Source: Massilia eurypsychrophila (GTDB lineage Bacteria > Pseudomonadota > Gammaproteobacteria > Burkholderiales > Burkholderiaceae_D). Taken from it: a stretch of DNA of 64,000 nt. A program made the position numbers and the translations under genes. Positions 7,617 to 16,100 of the stretch are shown piece by piece. The DNA lies in contig NZ_PDOC01000002.1 of the NCBI RefSeq assembly GCF_002760655.1, positions 124,001 to 188,000 on the forward strand, read 5' to 3'. The notes beneath the pieces are model-generated. The model was not told the DNA's origin, searched no databases, and saw only the letters and a program-made list of their open reading frames with translations. Position 1 is the first letter of the stretch, and every line of letters starts with the position of its first letter.

Positions 7617-8930
7617 TTAGCGCTGGTTTGCCAGTTTGCGCTGGTAAGCGACGCGGCCGGCGACGATGGTCGTCATCACCTGCCCCTGCAGCTCGTAGCC
7701 GACGAACGGCGTGTGCTTGCCCTGGCTGGCCAGCGCCTTCGCATCGACCGTCCAGCGCGCGGCCGGATCGAACAGCACGATGTCGGCCGGCGCGCCGACG
7801 CCCAGCTGGCCGGCCGGGAGGCCCGCCACGCGCGCGGGATCGGCGGTTACTTTGGCCACCGCGCGCGACAGCGCATTGGCGCCGCCCTGCTGCGAGCTGG
7901 CGTAGTCGTCGGCCCATTTGAGCGCCAGCGACAGCAGCAGTTCGAGGCCGGTGGCGCCGGGCGAGGCTTCGCCGAACGGCAGCAGCTTCTCGTCGTCGTC
8001 GACCGGCGTGTGGTCCGAGCAGATGGCGTCGATGACGCCGTCGTACAGGCCGGCGCGGATCGCCTCGCGGTCGCGCTGGCTGCGAAACGGCGGCGTGACG
8101 CGCGCGTTCGAATCGAAAAAGCCGATGTCGGCGTCGGTCAGGTGGATGTGGTGGGCGCCGACGTCGCAGCTGACCGGCAGGCCTTCCTTCTTGGCCGCGC
8201 GCACCAGCTCGAGGCCGGCCGCCGACGACATGCGGCACAGGTGGACGCGGGCGCCGGTGGCGCGCACCAGTTCGAAAATCGTGTGCAGCGCGATCGTTTC
8301 GGACATCACCGGCACGCCGGCCAAGCCGAGGCGCGAGGCCAGCGGTCCGCTGTGAGCAATGCCGCCGCGGCCGATGTGCGCATCCTGCGGGCGCAGCCAG
8401 ACGGTGTAGTCGAACGTCTTGGCGTACTGCAGCGCGCGCAGCAGCACATTGGTGTCCTCGACCGGCATCTCGGCCTGGGCGAAGCCGATGCAGCCCGCTT
8501 CGGTCAGTTCGGCCATCTCGGTCAGCGCCTGGCCCTTGAGGCCCATCGTCAGCGCGCCGAGCGGATGCACGTGGGCCTGGTTCAGGCCGCGCGCGCGGTG
8601 CTTGAGCATCTCGACCAGGCCCGGCTCGTCGAGCACCGGATCGGTGTCGGGCGGGCACACCAGGCTGGTCACACCGCCCTGCATCGCCGCCTGCATTTCC
8701 GATTCCAGCGTGGCCTTGTATTCGTAGCCAGGTTCACGCAATCGCGCCGACAGGTCGACCAGTCCGGGCGCGACCACCAGGCCATCGGCGTCGATGCTGC
8801 GGTCGGCAGCAAAGCCGACCGGCGCGGCGCCGACGGCCGCCACTTTGCCGCCGTCGATATACAGGTCGCACAGCGCGTCGATGCCGTTGGCCGGGTCGAT
8901 CAGCCGGCCGTTCTTGATATGTAGTTTCAT
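7617..8930 (-). CDS. pyrC: dihydroorotase-like protein, probably catalytically inactive (PyrC-prime)
   Basis: A 437-residue amidohydrolase of the type I dihydroorotase family. The position of the metal-binding HxH motif, normally D-x-H-x-H-L-R-E-P-G, reads [10 protein letters not shown] here (residues 59-68), so both histidines are replaced, by Ser61 and Arg63. Later parts such as SDHTP remain. In Pseudomonas, a similar protein (PyrC-prime) is an inactive partner needed to hold aspartate transcarbamoylase together. The same role is inferred here from its ATGA overlap with pyrB. A functional pyrC should exist elsewhere in the genome. The gene is full length with no frameshift. Confidence 0.9.
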   Translation of the reverse strand: MKLHIKNGRLIDPANGIDALCDLYIDGGKVAAVGAAPVGFAADRSIDADGLVVAPGLVDLSARLREPGYEYKATLESEMQAAMQGGVTSLVCPPDTDPVLDEPGLVEMLKHRARGLNQAHVHPLGALTMGLKGQALTEMAELTEAGCIGFAQAEMPVEDTNVLLRALQYAKTFDYTVWLRPQDAHIGRGGIAHSGPLASRLGLAGVPVMSETIALHTIFELVRATGARVHLCRMSSAAGLELVRAAKKEGLPVSCDVGAHHIHLTDADIGFFDSNARVTPPFRSQRDREAIRAGLYDGVIDAICSDHTPVDDDEKLLPFGEASPGATGLELLLSLALKWADDYASSQQGGANALSRAVAKVTADPARVAGLPAGQLGVGAPADIVLFDPAARWTVDAKALASQGKHTPFVGYELQGQVMTTIVAGRVAYQRKLANQR

Positions 8931-9892
8931 CCGTGGGTTCCCGCCAAAATGCTCATCACCGCCATGCGGACCGCAATGCCGAACGTCACCTGCGGCAGGA
9001 TCACCGCCTGCGCGCCGTCGGCCACCGCCGAGTCGATCTCGACGCCGCGGTTCATCGGGCCCGGATGCATGACGATGGCGTCCGGCTTGGCCAGCGCCAG
9101 GCGTTCCGGCGTCAGGCCGTAGCTCTTGAAGTATTCCTGCGCCGACGGCAGCAAGGCGCCGGTCATGCGCTCGCTTTGCAGGCGCAGCATGATGATGACG
9201 TCGACACCCTTCAGGCCCTCGTCCATGTTGGTAAACACCCGCACGCCCATCTGTTCGAGGCCGCCCGGCAGCAAGGTGTGCGGGCCGATCGCGCGCACTT
9301 CCGGCACGCCCAGCGTGGTCAATGCGTGAATGTCCGAGCGCGCCACCCGGCTGTGCAGGATGTCGCCGACGATCGCCACCGTCAGGTTGGTGAAGTCCTT
9401 CTTGTAGTGGCGGATGGTGTACATGTCGAGCAGGCCCTGGGTCGGGTGCGCGTGGCGGCCGTCGCCGGCGTTGACCACGTGGACGTGCGACTGGCGCGTG
9501 TCGATCAGGTGCTTGGCGATCAGGTAGGGTGCGCCCGACTGCGCGTGGCGCACGACGAACATATCGGCGTGCATGGCCGCCAGGTTGTCGATCGTGTCGA
9601 GCAGCGACTCGCCCTTGCTGGCCGACGACGCCGAGATGTTCAGGTTGATGACGTCGGCCGACAGGCGCTTGGAGGCGATCTCGAAGGTGGTACGGGTGCG
9701 GGTGCTGTTTTCGAAGAACAGGTTGAACACGCTTTTGCCGCGCATCAGCGGCACCTTCTTGACCTCGCGGTCGGAGATGCCGACGAACGAGGACGCCGTG
9801 TCGAGAATGTGGTTGACGATGGACTTCGGCAGTCCTTCGATGGTAAGCAGGTGCTGCAGCTCGCCGTTCTTGTTCAGTTGCGGATTAAGCAT
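8927..9892 (-). CDS. pyrB: aspartate carbamoyltransferase catalytic subunit
   Basis: A 321-residue transcarbamoylase that condenses aspartate and carbamoyl phosphate in pyrimidine synthesis. The carbamoyl-phosphate loop STRTRT (63-68) and the later [12 protein letters not shown] motif are intact. It is preceded by pyrR with an 8-bp overlap and followed by the dihydroorotase-like gene with an ATGA overlap. Class A enzymes of this type form dodecamers with the PyrC-like protein. No regulatory-subunit gene (pyrI) is nearby, in agreement with that class. Confidence 0.95.
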   Translation of the reverse strand: MLNPQLNKNGELQHLLTIEGLPKSIVNHILDTASSFVGISDREVKKVPLMRGKSVFNLFFENSTRTRTTFEIASKRLSADVINLNISASSASKGESLLDTIDNLAAMHADMFVVRHAQSGAPYLIAKHLIDTRQSHVHVVNAGDGRHAHPTQGLLDMYTIRHYKKDFTNLTVAIVGDILHSRVARSDIHALTTLGVPEVRAIGPHTLLPGGLEQMGVRVFTNMDEGLKGVDVIIMLRLQSERMTGALLPSAQEYFKSYGLTPERLALAKPDAIVMHPGPMNRGVEIDSAVADGAQAVILPQVTFGIAVRMAVMSILAGTHG

Positions 9893-10415
9893 TGTCGTCT
9901 TCTATGGTGAGCGAGAGTGTGCCTTCGGCGCTGCGCTGCAGGACCAGCGACTGCCGGGCATCGAGCGGAGTTTCGTCGTCGACCCGGACGGCGACGAAAT
10001 CGGCCGCCACCGGCAGCTCGCGCCCGGCGCGGTCGGCCAGCGCCGCCAGCAGGATGCGCGCCGGGCGGCCGTAGTCGAACAGCACGTTGATCGCCGCGCG
10101 CGTGGTGCGCCCGGTGTAGAGCACATCGTCGACCAGCACGATGGTGGCGCGGTCGACGTTAAAGCCGATCTGGGTCGGCTTGACGTCCGGGTGCAGGCCT
10201 TTTTTTGCGTAGTCGTCGCGGTAGAACGAGACGTCGATGAAGCCGAGCCGGCCGCGCAGATCGAGGTCGGCGGCGAGCCGTTCGGCCAGCCAGGCGCCGC
10301 CGGAGTGAATGCCGACGATGGCGACGTCGGCCGCGCCGGCCACGCCGTCCTTCACCTGGCGCAGCAGGTCCTGGTAGAGGGACTCGGCGTCGAACTGTCT
10401 ATTGGATGTTGGCAT
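9885..10415 (-). CDS. pyrR: bifunctional pyr operon regulator / uracil phosphoribosyltransferase
   Basis: A 176-residue type I phosphoribosyltransferase fold with the PRPP loop [13 protein letters not shown] (residues 92-104). In Gram-positives PyrR binds pyr mRNA and makes UMP from uracil. In Pseudomonas it regulates pyr genes by other means. It is the gene immediately upstream of pyrB, and its coding sequence overlaps both pyrB (8 bp) and the 3' end of ruvX (17 bp). No clear PyrR-binding attenuator is visible before pyrB because there is no leader. RNA attenuation at this locus is therefore doubtful, and any control would act further upstream. Confidence 0.9.
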   Translation of the reverse strand: MPTSNRQFDAESLYQDLLRQVKDGVAGAADVAIVGIHSGGAWLAERLAADLDLRGRLGFIDVSFYRDDYAKKGLHPDVKPTQIGFNVDRATIVLVDDVLYTGRTTRAAINVLFDYGRPARILLAALADRAGRELPVAADFVAVRVDDETPLDARQSLVLQRSAEGTLSLTIEDDNA

Positions 10416-10794
10416 GGTCGTCGAAGTATTGTTGCAAAATGATGGCGGCCGCCTTGGCGTCGATAACGTCGCCGCGTTTGGCGGGGATCACGGCCGACGA
10501 GTAGCGCTCGTCGACCAGTTGCACCGGCAGGTTGAAGCGGCCATGCAGCTGATTGGCGAAGCGCCGGCAGCGCAAGGTCATCTCGTGTTCGGCGCCGTCG
10601 GGATGGAACGGTTCGCCGACGATCAGGCGGGCCGGGTTCCATTCGGCGATCAGGGCGCCGATCTGGGAAAAGCGGGCGGCGTTGTCGATGGCCTTGACCA
10701 CCGCCAGCGGCTGCGCCTGGGCGGTCAGGGAGTTTCCCATTGCGATGCCGATACGCTTGATGCCGAAGTCGAAGCCGAAAACTAATTCAACCAT
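10399..10794 (-). CDS. ruvX: Holliday junction resolvase-like protein RuvX/YqgF
   Basis: A 131-residue RNase H-fold protein of the YqgF family, linked to 16S rRNA 5' maturation and Holliday junction resolution. The catalytic Asp9 in FGFDFGIKRIG opens the fold, VGEPFHPDG and LVDERYSS follow, and the last acidic residue is in GDVIDAKAA. The length is typical (about 130-140). The ATG at 10794 shares one base with the yqgE stop (TGATG), so it is coupled to that gene, as in many proteobacteria where yqgE-ruvX precedes pyrB or pyrR. Confidence 0.93.
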   Translation of the reverse strand: MVELVFGFDFGIKRIGIAMGNSLTAQAQPLAVVKAIDNAARFSQIGALIAEWNPARLIVGEPFHPDGAEHEMTLRCRRFANQLHGRFNLPVQLVDERYSSAVIPAKRGDVIDAKAAAIILQQYFDDHANIQ

Positions 10795-11453
10795 CAGGCG
10801 TGGCCGGCCTCGAGGGCGAGCATCATCGGGTCGATGCCAAGCAGTTTGATGGCGGCGTTGTAGCGTTCTTCGATCGGCAGGTCGAACAGCACGTGGGCGT
10901 CGGCGCCGACCGTGAGCCAGCCGTTGCGGCAGATCTCGTCTTCGAGCTGGCCCGGACTCCAGCCGGCGTAGCCGATCGACACGAGCATGCGCTGCGGGCC
11001 GTCGCCGGCGGCGACCGCCTCGAGCACGTCGATCGAGGTGGTAAACGCCACTTCGTCGGTGACCTTCAGCGACGACGAATAGCGCGCGCCAGGCGTGTGC
11101 AGCACGAAGCCGCGGTCGTCCTGCACCGGGCCGCCGAACATGATCGGCTCGTTGACGACGGTGGTGCGCAGGCCTTCGGTGAGCTTCAGGTCGATCCGCT
11201 CGAACAGGATTTCCATCGTCATGTCGGTCGGCTTGTTGATCACCACGCCGAGCACGCCGTTGTCGTTGTGCTCGCAGATGTAGACCACCGTGCCGCCAAA
11301 TATTGGATCCTGCATCGAAGGCATTGCGATGAGGAAATGGTTCGCCAGGTTGAATGTCGATGAAGAAGGCGCGCTACTGCTGCCTGGCTCGCCGTTGTGA
11401 TCGTGCGGCATGCCTGGCATCGGTAGAGTCTTGTCGACTTTGCTTTTCTTCAT
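10794..11453 (-). CDS. yqgE: YqgE/AlgH family protein
   Basis: A 219-residue member of UPF0301 (AlgH). It has the family core NHFLIAMPSMQDPIFGGTVVYICEH and GYAGWSPGQLEDEI. Its biochemical function is unknown, although the family was first noticed for alginate control in Pseudomonas. About 38 residues of low-complexity Ser/Pro/Gly sequence precede the core. I chose the ATG at 11453, which has a GAGAGAG ribosome binding site nine bases away. A GTG at 11462 would add three residues. This is the first gene of the yqgE-ruvX-pyr operon, and the promoter should lie in the divergent gap before the photolyase. Confidence 0.9.
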   Translation of the reverse strand: MKKSKVDKTLPMPGMPHDHNGEPGSSSAPSSSTFNLANHFLIAMPSMQDPIFGGTVVYICEHNDNGVLGVVINKPTDMTMEILFERIDLKLTEGLRTTVVNEPIMFGGPVQDDRGFVLHTPGARYSSSLKVTDEVAFTTSIDVLEAVAAGDGPQRMLVSIGYAGWSPGQLEDEICRNGWLTVGADAHVLFDLPIEERYNAAIKLLGIDPMMLALEAGHA

Positions 11454-11631
11454 ACGCGTCACTCTCTCTCGGCTCGCTCTCTTGACGTACCTGCTAGTAT
11501 CCGGATAACAACTGGACTTTTCGATAGTTTACACTGATTTGGCGACGCCACCATTGGAACCATGTTGCCGCGCGCATCTAATACGATGGTAGCGAGCATA
11601 ATTTCACCCCGGCTTGACCTTGCACACGAGA

Positions 11632-13101
11632 ATGACACCCAACACCACCCTAGTCTGGTTCCGCCGCGACCTGCGCGCATTCGACCATGCGGCACTGCAC
11701 CACGCCCTGCTTTCCTCGCGTACCGTCTACTGCGCGTTCATCTTCGACGACGACATCCTGGCGCCCCTGCCGCGGCGCGACCGCCGCGTCGAATTCATCC
11801 ACGCCAGCGTCGCCGAACTCGATGCCGAACTGCACCAGCTTGGCGGTCACCTGATCGTGCGCCGCGGACCGGCGTTGGAGACTATCGCCGCCCTTGCCTG
11901 CGAACTGGATGCCGACGCGGTGTTCGCCAACGAGGACTACGAGCCGCAGGCGACTTCGCGCGACGCCGGCGTGGCGGCGGCACTGGCGCGCGACGGCCGC
12001 CAGTTCCGCAGCTTCAAGGACCAGGTCATCTTCGAGAAGAATGAAGTACTGACCCTGGCCGGCCAGCCGTTCTCCGTCTTCACGCCGTACAAGAACGCCT
12101 GGATCAAGCGCATGGCGGCAGAGCCGCAAAGCCTGGCGCCGTGGCCGATCGAGCCGCACGCGGCGCGCCTGGCGCCGGCGCCGACCGGCCACGCGCTGCC
12201 CAGTCTCGCCGACATCGGCTTCGAGCCGACCAACCTGCGCGCGCTTGGCATCACGCCGGGCATGGCGGGCGGCGCGGCGCTGCTGGAAGATTTCATCGGC
12301 CGCATCGCCGACTACAACGACACGCGCAACTACCCGGCGGTCAAGGGGCCGTCCTACCTGTCGGTGCACCTGCGCTTTGGCACCGTGTCGATCCGCCACC
12401 TGGTACGCACCGTCAACCAGCTCGTCGCCGCCGGCGCCGGCGGGGCCGGTGCGCCAGTGTGGCTGTCGGAGCTGATCTGGCGCGAGTTCTACGCGATGAT
12501 CCTGTTCCAGCATCCGCGCGTGGTGACGCAGGCATTCAAGCCGGCGTTCGACGCCATCGGTTGGGAAGCCGGTCCGCAAGCCGAGGAAGCATTTGCCGCC
12601 TGGTGCGAAGGGCGCACCGGCTATCCGCTGGTCGACGCGGCGATGGTGCAGCTGAATCAGACCGGCTACCAGCACAACCGGCTGCGCATGGTGACCGCGT
12701 CGTTCCTGGTCAAGGACCTGGGCATCGACTGGCGCTGGGGCGAACGCTATTTCGCGCTGCAGCTGAACGACTACGACCTGGCGTCGAACAACGGCGGCTG
12801 GCAGTGGGCGGCGTCGACCGGCTGCGACGCCCAGCCGTGGTTCCGCATCTTCAATCCGATCACGCAGTCGGAAAAATTCGATCCGCAGGGCCGCTTCATA
12901 CGGCGCTACCTGCCGCAACTGGCGGGCATGAACGACAAGCAGATTCACGCGCCGTGGCTGGCGGCGCAGCGGCCGGCCGGCTATCCGGCGCCGATCGTCG
13001 ACCACGCCGAAGCGCGCGCCCGCACGCTGGCGCGCTTCGCCGTCGTCAAGCAGGAACCGAAAGCGGTGGAACCCGGTGCGGGTGCACCGGGGCAGGACTA
13101 G
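11632..13101 (+). CDS. phrB: deoxyribodipyrimidine photo-lyase (class I CPD photolyase)
   Basis: A 489-residue flavoprotein that uses light to split cyclobutane pyrimidine dimers. The N-terminal antenna domain starts TTLVWFRRDLRAFDH. The FAD domain has WLSELIWREFYAMIL and the highly conserved NDYDLASNNGGWQWAASTG segment (about 379-397). The first ATG at 11632 is chosen; a TTG six codons upstream is possible but has no support. The TAG stop at 13099-13101 shares a CTAG with the stop of the convergent pilL. It is divergent from yqgE, with about 180 bp of spacer. Confidence 0.94.
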   Translation: MTPNTTLVWFRRDLRAFDHAALHHALLSSRTVYCAFIFDDDILAPLPRRDRRVEFIHASVAELDAELHQLGGHLIVRRGPALETIAALACELDADAVFANEDYEPQATSRDAGVAAALARDGRQFRSFKDQVIFEKNEVLTLAGQPFSVFTPYKNAWIKRMAAEPQSLAPWPIEPHAARLAPAPTGHALPSLADIGFEPTNLRALGITPGMAGGAALLEDFIGRIADYNDTRNYPAVKGPSYLSVHLRFGTVSIRHLVRTVNQLVAAGAGGAGAPVWLSELIWREFYAMILFQHPRVVTQAFKPAFDAIGWEAGPQAEEAFAAWCEGRTGYPLVDAAMVQLNQTGYQHNRLRMVTASFLVKDLGIDWRWGERYFALQLNDYDLASNNGGWQWAASTGCDAQPWFRIFNPITQSEKFDPQGRFIRRYLPQLAGMNDKQIHAPWLAAQRPAGYPAPIVDHAEARARTLARFAVVKQEPKAVEPGAGAPGQD

Positions 13102-16100
13102 GCCGGCATCTCGCGATTGAGCAGGCCGGCGACGGCCGCCAGCAAAATCTCTTCCTGGAACGGCTTGCCGAAGTAGGCATTCACACCCAGGTCGAGCGCA
13201 TAGTTGCGGTGCTTGTCGGCGGTGCGCGAGGTGATCATGATGATCGGCACCGCCTTGGTGCTGGCGTTGCCGCGGATGTTGCGCGTCAGGTCGAAGCCAT
13301 CCATGCGCGGCATCTCGATATCGACCAGCATCAGGTCGGGGATGGTCTCCTGCAGGTGTTCGAGCGCATCGACACCGTCCTTGGCCAGGATGACCCGGTA
13401 GCCTTCCCGTTCGAGCAGGCGCTGGGTGACCTTGCGAACGGTGAGCGAATCGTCGACGACCATGATGACGGCGGCGCGTGCGGCCGGCACGCTCGGCTCC
13501 GGCGTGGCTTCTGGCTGCACGCCATGCTGGTGCGCCTGCTGCGCCCCGTGCAGCGACAACGCCACCGGGTTGAGGATCAGGACGATCTCGCCGGAACCGA
13601 GCACGGTCGCTCCCGAGATGCCGATCATGCGCGACAGCTGCGGCCCGATATTCTTGATGACGACTTCACGGTTGCCCAGCACGTCGTCGATCTGCACGGC
13701 GAGTCGGTCGACGCCGCTCTTGAGGATCATCACCGGGGACGAACGCTGCGCCGGCGGGCGCGCCGACGCGTCGCCGAGCAGCGAAGGCAGGTAGTGCAGC
13801 GCGACCTTCTGGCCCTGGAACTGCACCGAGCCGGCGGCCTGCGCCTCGGCCAGCGCCGCTTCCTTCACCTGCAGCACCTGTTCGACCAGGATCGACGGCA
13901 GCGCGTAGGTCTTGCCGCCGCTGGAGGTCAGCACCACCTGGGTCACGGCCAGGGTCAGCGGCAGGTGAATCGTGAAGCGCGCGCCCTTGCCCGCCTCGGA
14001 GGCGATCGCCACGCGCCCGCCCAGTGCCTGCGCTTCCGAGCGCACCACGTCCATGCCGACGCCGCGGCCGGCCAGTTCGGTCAGCGTGTCGGCGGTCGAA
14101 AATCCCGGTTCGAAAATCAGGTCGGACGCCTCGTGGTCGGAAATGTCGATGCCGTCGGCGAGCAGGCCGGCCGCGCGCGCCTTGGCGCGAATCTTGGCCA
14201 GATCCAGGCCGGCGCCATCGTCGGCAAACTGGATCACCACTTCGTTACCCTGCTGGCTGACCTGCACCAGCAATTCGCCCGTTTCGGCCTTGCCGCAGGC
14301 GCCGCGCCGCTTGCGCGACTCGATGCCGTGCACGATGGCGTTGCGCAGCAGGTGCTCGAAGGGTGCTGCCATCTGTTCGAGCACGCTGCGGTCGATCTCC
14401 ACCGAGCTGCCGCGAATGTCGAGGTTGACCCGCTTGTCGAGTTCCTTCGCGCTCTGGCGGGCGACCCGGAACAGGCGCTCGGACAGGCTGGCAAACGGCA
14501 CCATCCGCACCCGCATCAGGTCGCGCTGCAGGTCGCGCGTCAGGCGCGACTGCTGCACCAGGTCGGCGCTGGCCGCGTCCACCGTGCGGCTCAGGCTTTC
14601 GTGGAAGGAGGCGACGTCGTTGACGCTTTCGGCCATCATGCGCGTCAGTTCCTGCAGCCGGGTGAAGCGGTCGAATTCGAGCGGGTCGAACTCGCGCTCG
14701 CTGGAAATCGACATGCGCGAGGCGATCTGCGATTCGGCCTGCATCTCGACCTCGCGCAGCTGGCGCGACAAGCGCGCCAGGTTGTCCGAGAAGTCGTGCA
14801 GCGACGACTTCAGCGTGCCGACCTGGTTCTCCAGCTTGGAGCGCGTGATCGACACTTCGCCGGCCTGGTTGACCAAGCGATCGAGGATATCGGCGCGCAC
14901 GCGCACCAGCGCGGTACGGGCCGGCGCGGGGCCGGCGGCAGCGGCAGCCGGGGCGTTCGCCAGCGGCGCCGCCGCAGGCGCGCCGGGAGCCGGCGCCGGC
15001 TGCTGCAATTGCTCGAGCAGCAGCAGTGCGTGGTCGTAGTTGGCCAGCAGATCGTCAAAGGCGGCCGGGGTAGAAGTCCCGGCGTGCACCATGTTTTCGA
15101 TCTGGGTCTCGATGTCGTGGGTGTGCTGGCCGAGGCGCATGGCGCCGGCCATGCGCGCGCTGCCCTTGACGGTATGCAGGATGCGCAGCAAGTTCTGCGC
15201 CGGACCGGTATCGGCCGGATTTTGCTGCCACTTGCGCAGGCCGTCGCCGATGGCCGGCATCAGGTCGGCCGCCTCTTCGAGAAATACCGGCAGCAGGTCG
15301 GCGTCGAGATCGTCGCTGTAGACCGTTTCCATCGGCGCCGTTATGACGTCCAGCGCGGCCACCGGCGCGGGCGCCGCTGACGGTACGGCGATGACGGGCG
15401 CCGCTTGCGGTTCGAGCGCGGATTCCGGCCCGTTCCCGGAGATCAGTTCAGGCGCCAGTTCGGGCTCGTCGCCGGCGTCGTCGTCCACCGGCATCGACAA
15501 GGCGCCATCAGGCGCGGCCTGCAGCAGCATCGGCTCGTCGAAGCTGTCGTCGAAGCCGGGGTCGAACAAATGGTCGACCGCTTCGATCGCGGGATCGGCC
15601 GGCCGATGCTCGCCGGCCTCTGGTTCCAGGTAGAGCGCGTCGCCGAACCGGTCGGACGCGTCGACCAGCGTGCCGAGCTGCTCGCGCAGTTCGACCAGCT
15701 GGGCCACCAGGTCCGGCTGGGCCGGCGGCAGTTCGCCAAGCGCGAAGCGCTGCAGCATCTGGCGGCAGCTTTCGAGCGTGACGTCGAGCAGGTCGCGCTG
15801 GGCGTCGTCGAGCTGGGGAGCGGAGCCGACCAGCGTCAGCAGCGCCATCTCGAGGGCGTAGGCGACTTCGCGCAACGCCTTGAAGCCCACCGTGGCCGAG
15901 GTACCGGCCAGCGTGTGCGACGCCTTCAGCGCCGCCGGCGAGACCGGCCGCCGCTCATGGCGCCATTCGCCAAAGTCCTGCGTCAGTACCCGCATCAGTT
16001 CATCGGTTTCGGCCAGGTAGATGTTATACAGCGGCAGCGGAATTTCGAGGTCGCCGAAGCGGCGGATATTGTCCTCGGCCGGCACGCTGTGGCGCGCCGT

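Noticed and set aside
11459-11695. 78-codon minus-strand frame upstream of yqgE
   Set aside because: It overlaps both the phrB start and the yqgE start, with no homology-like features.
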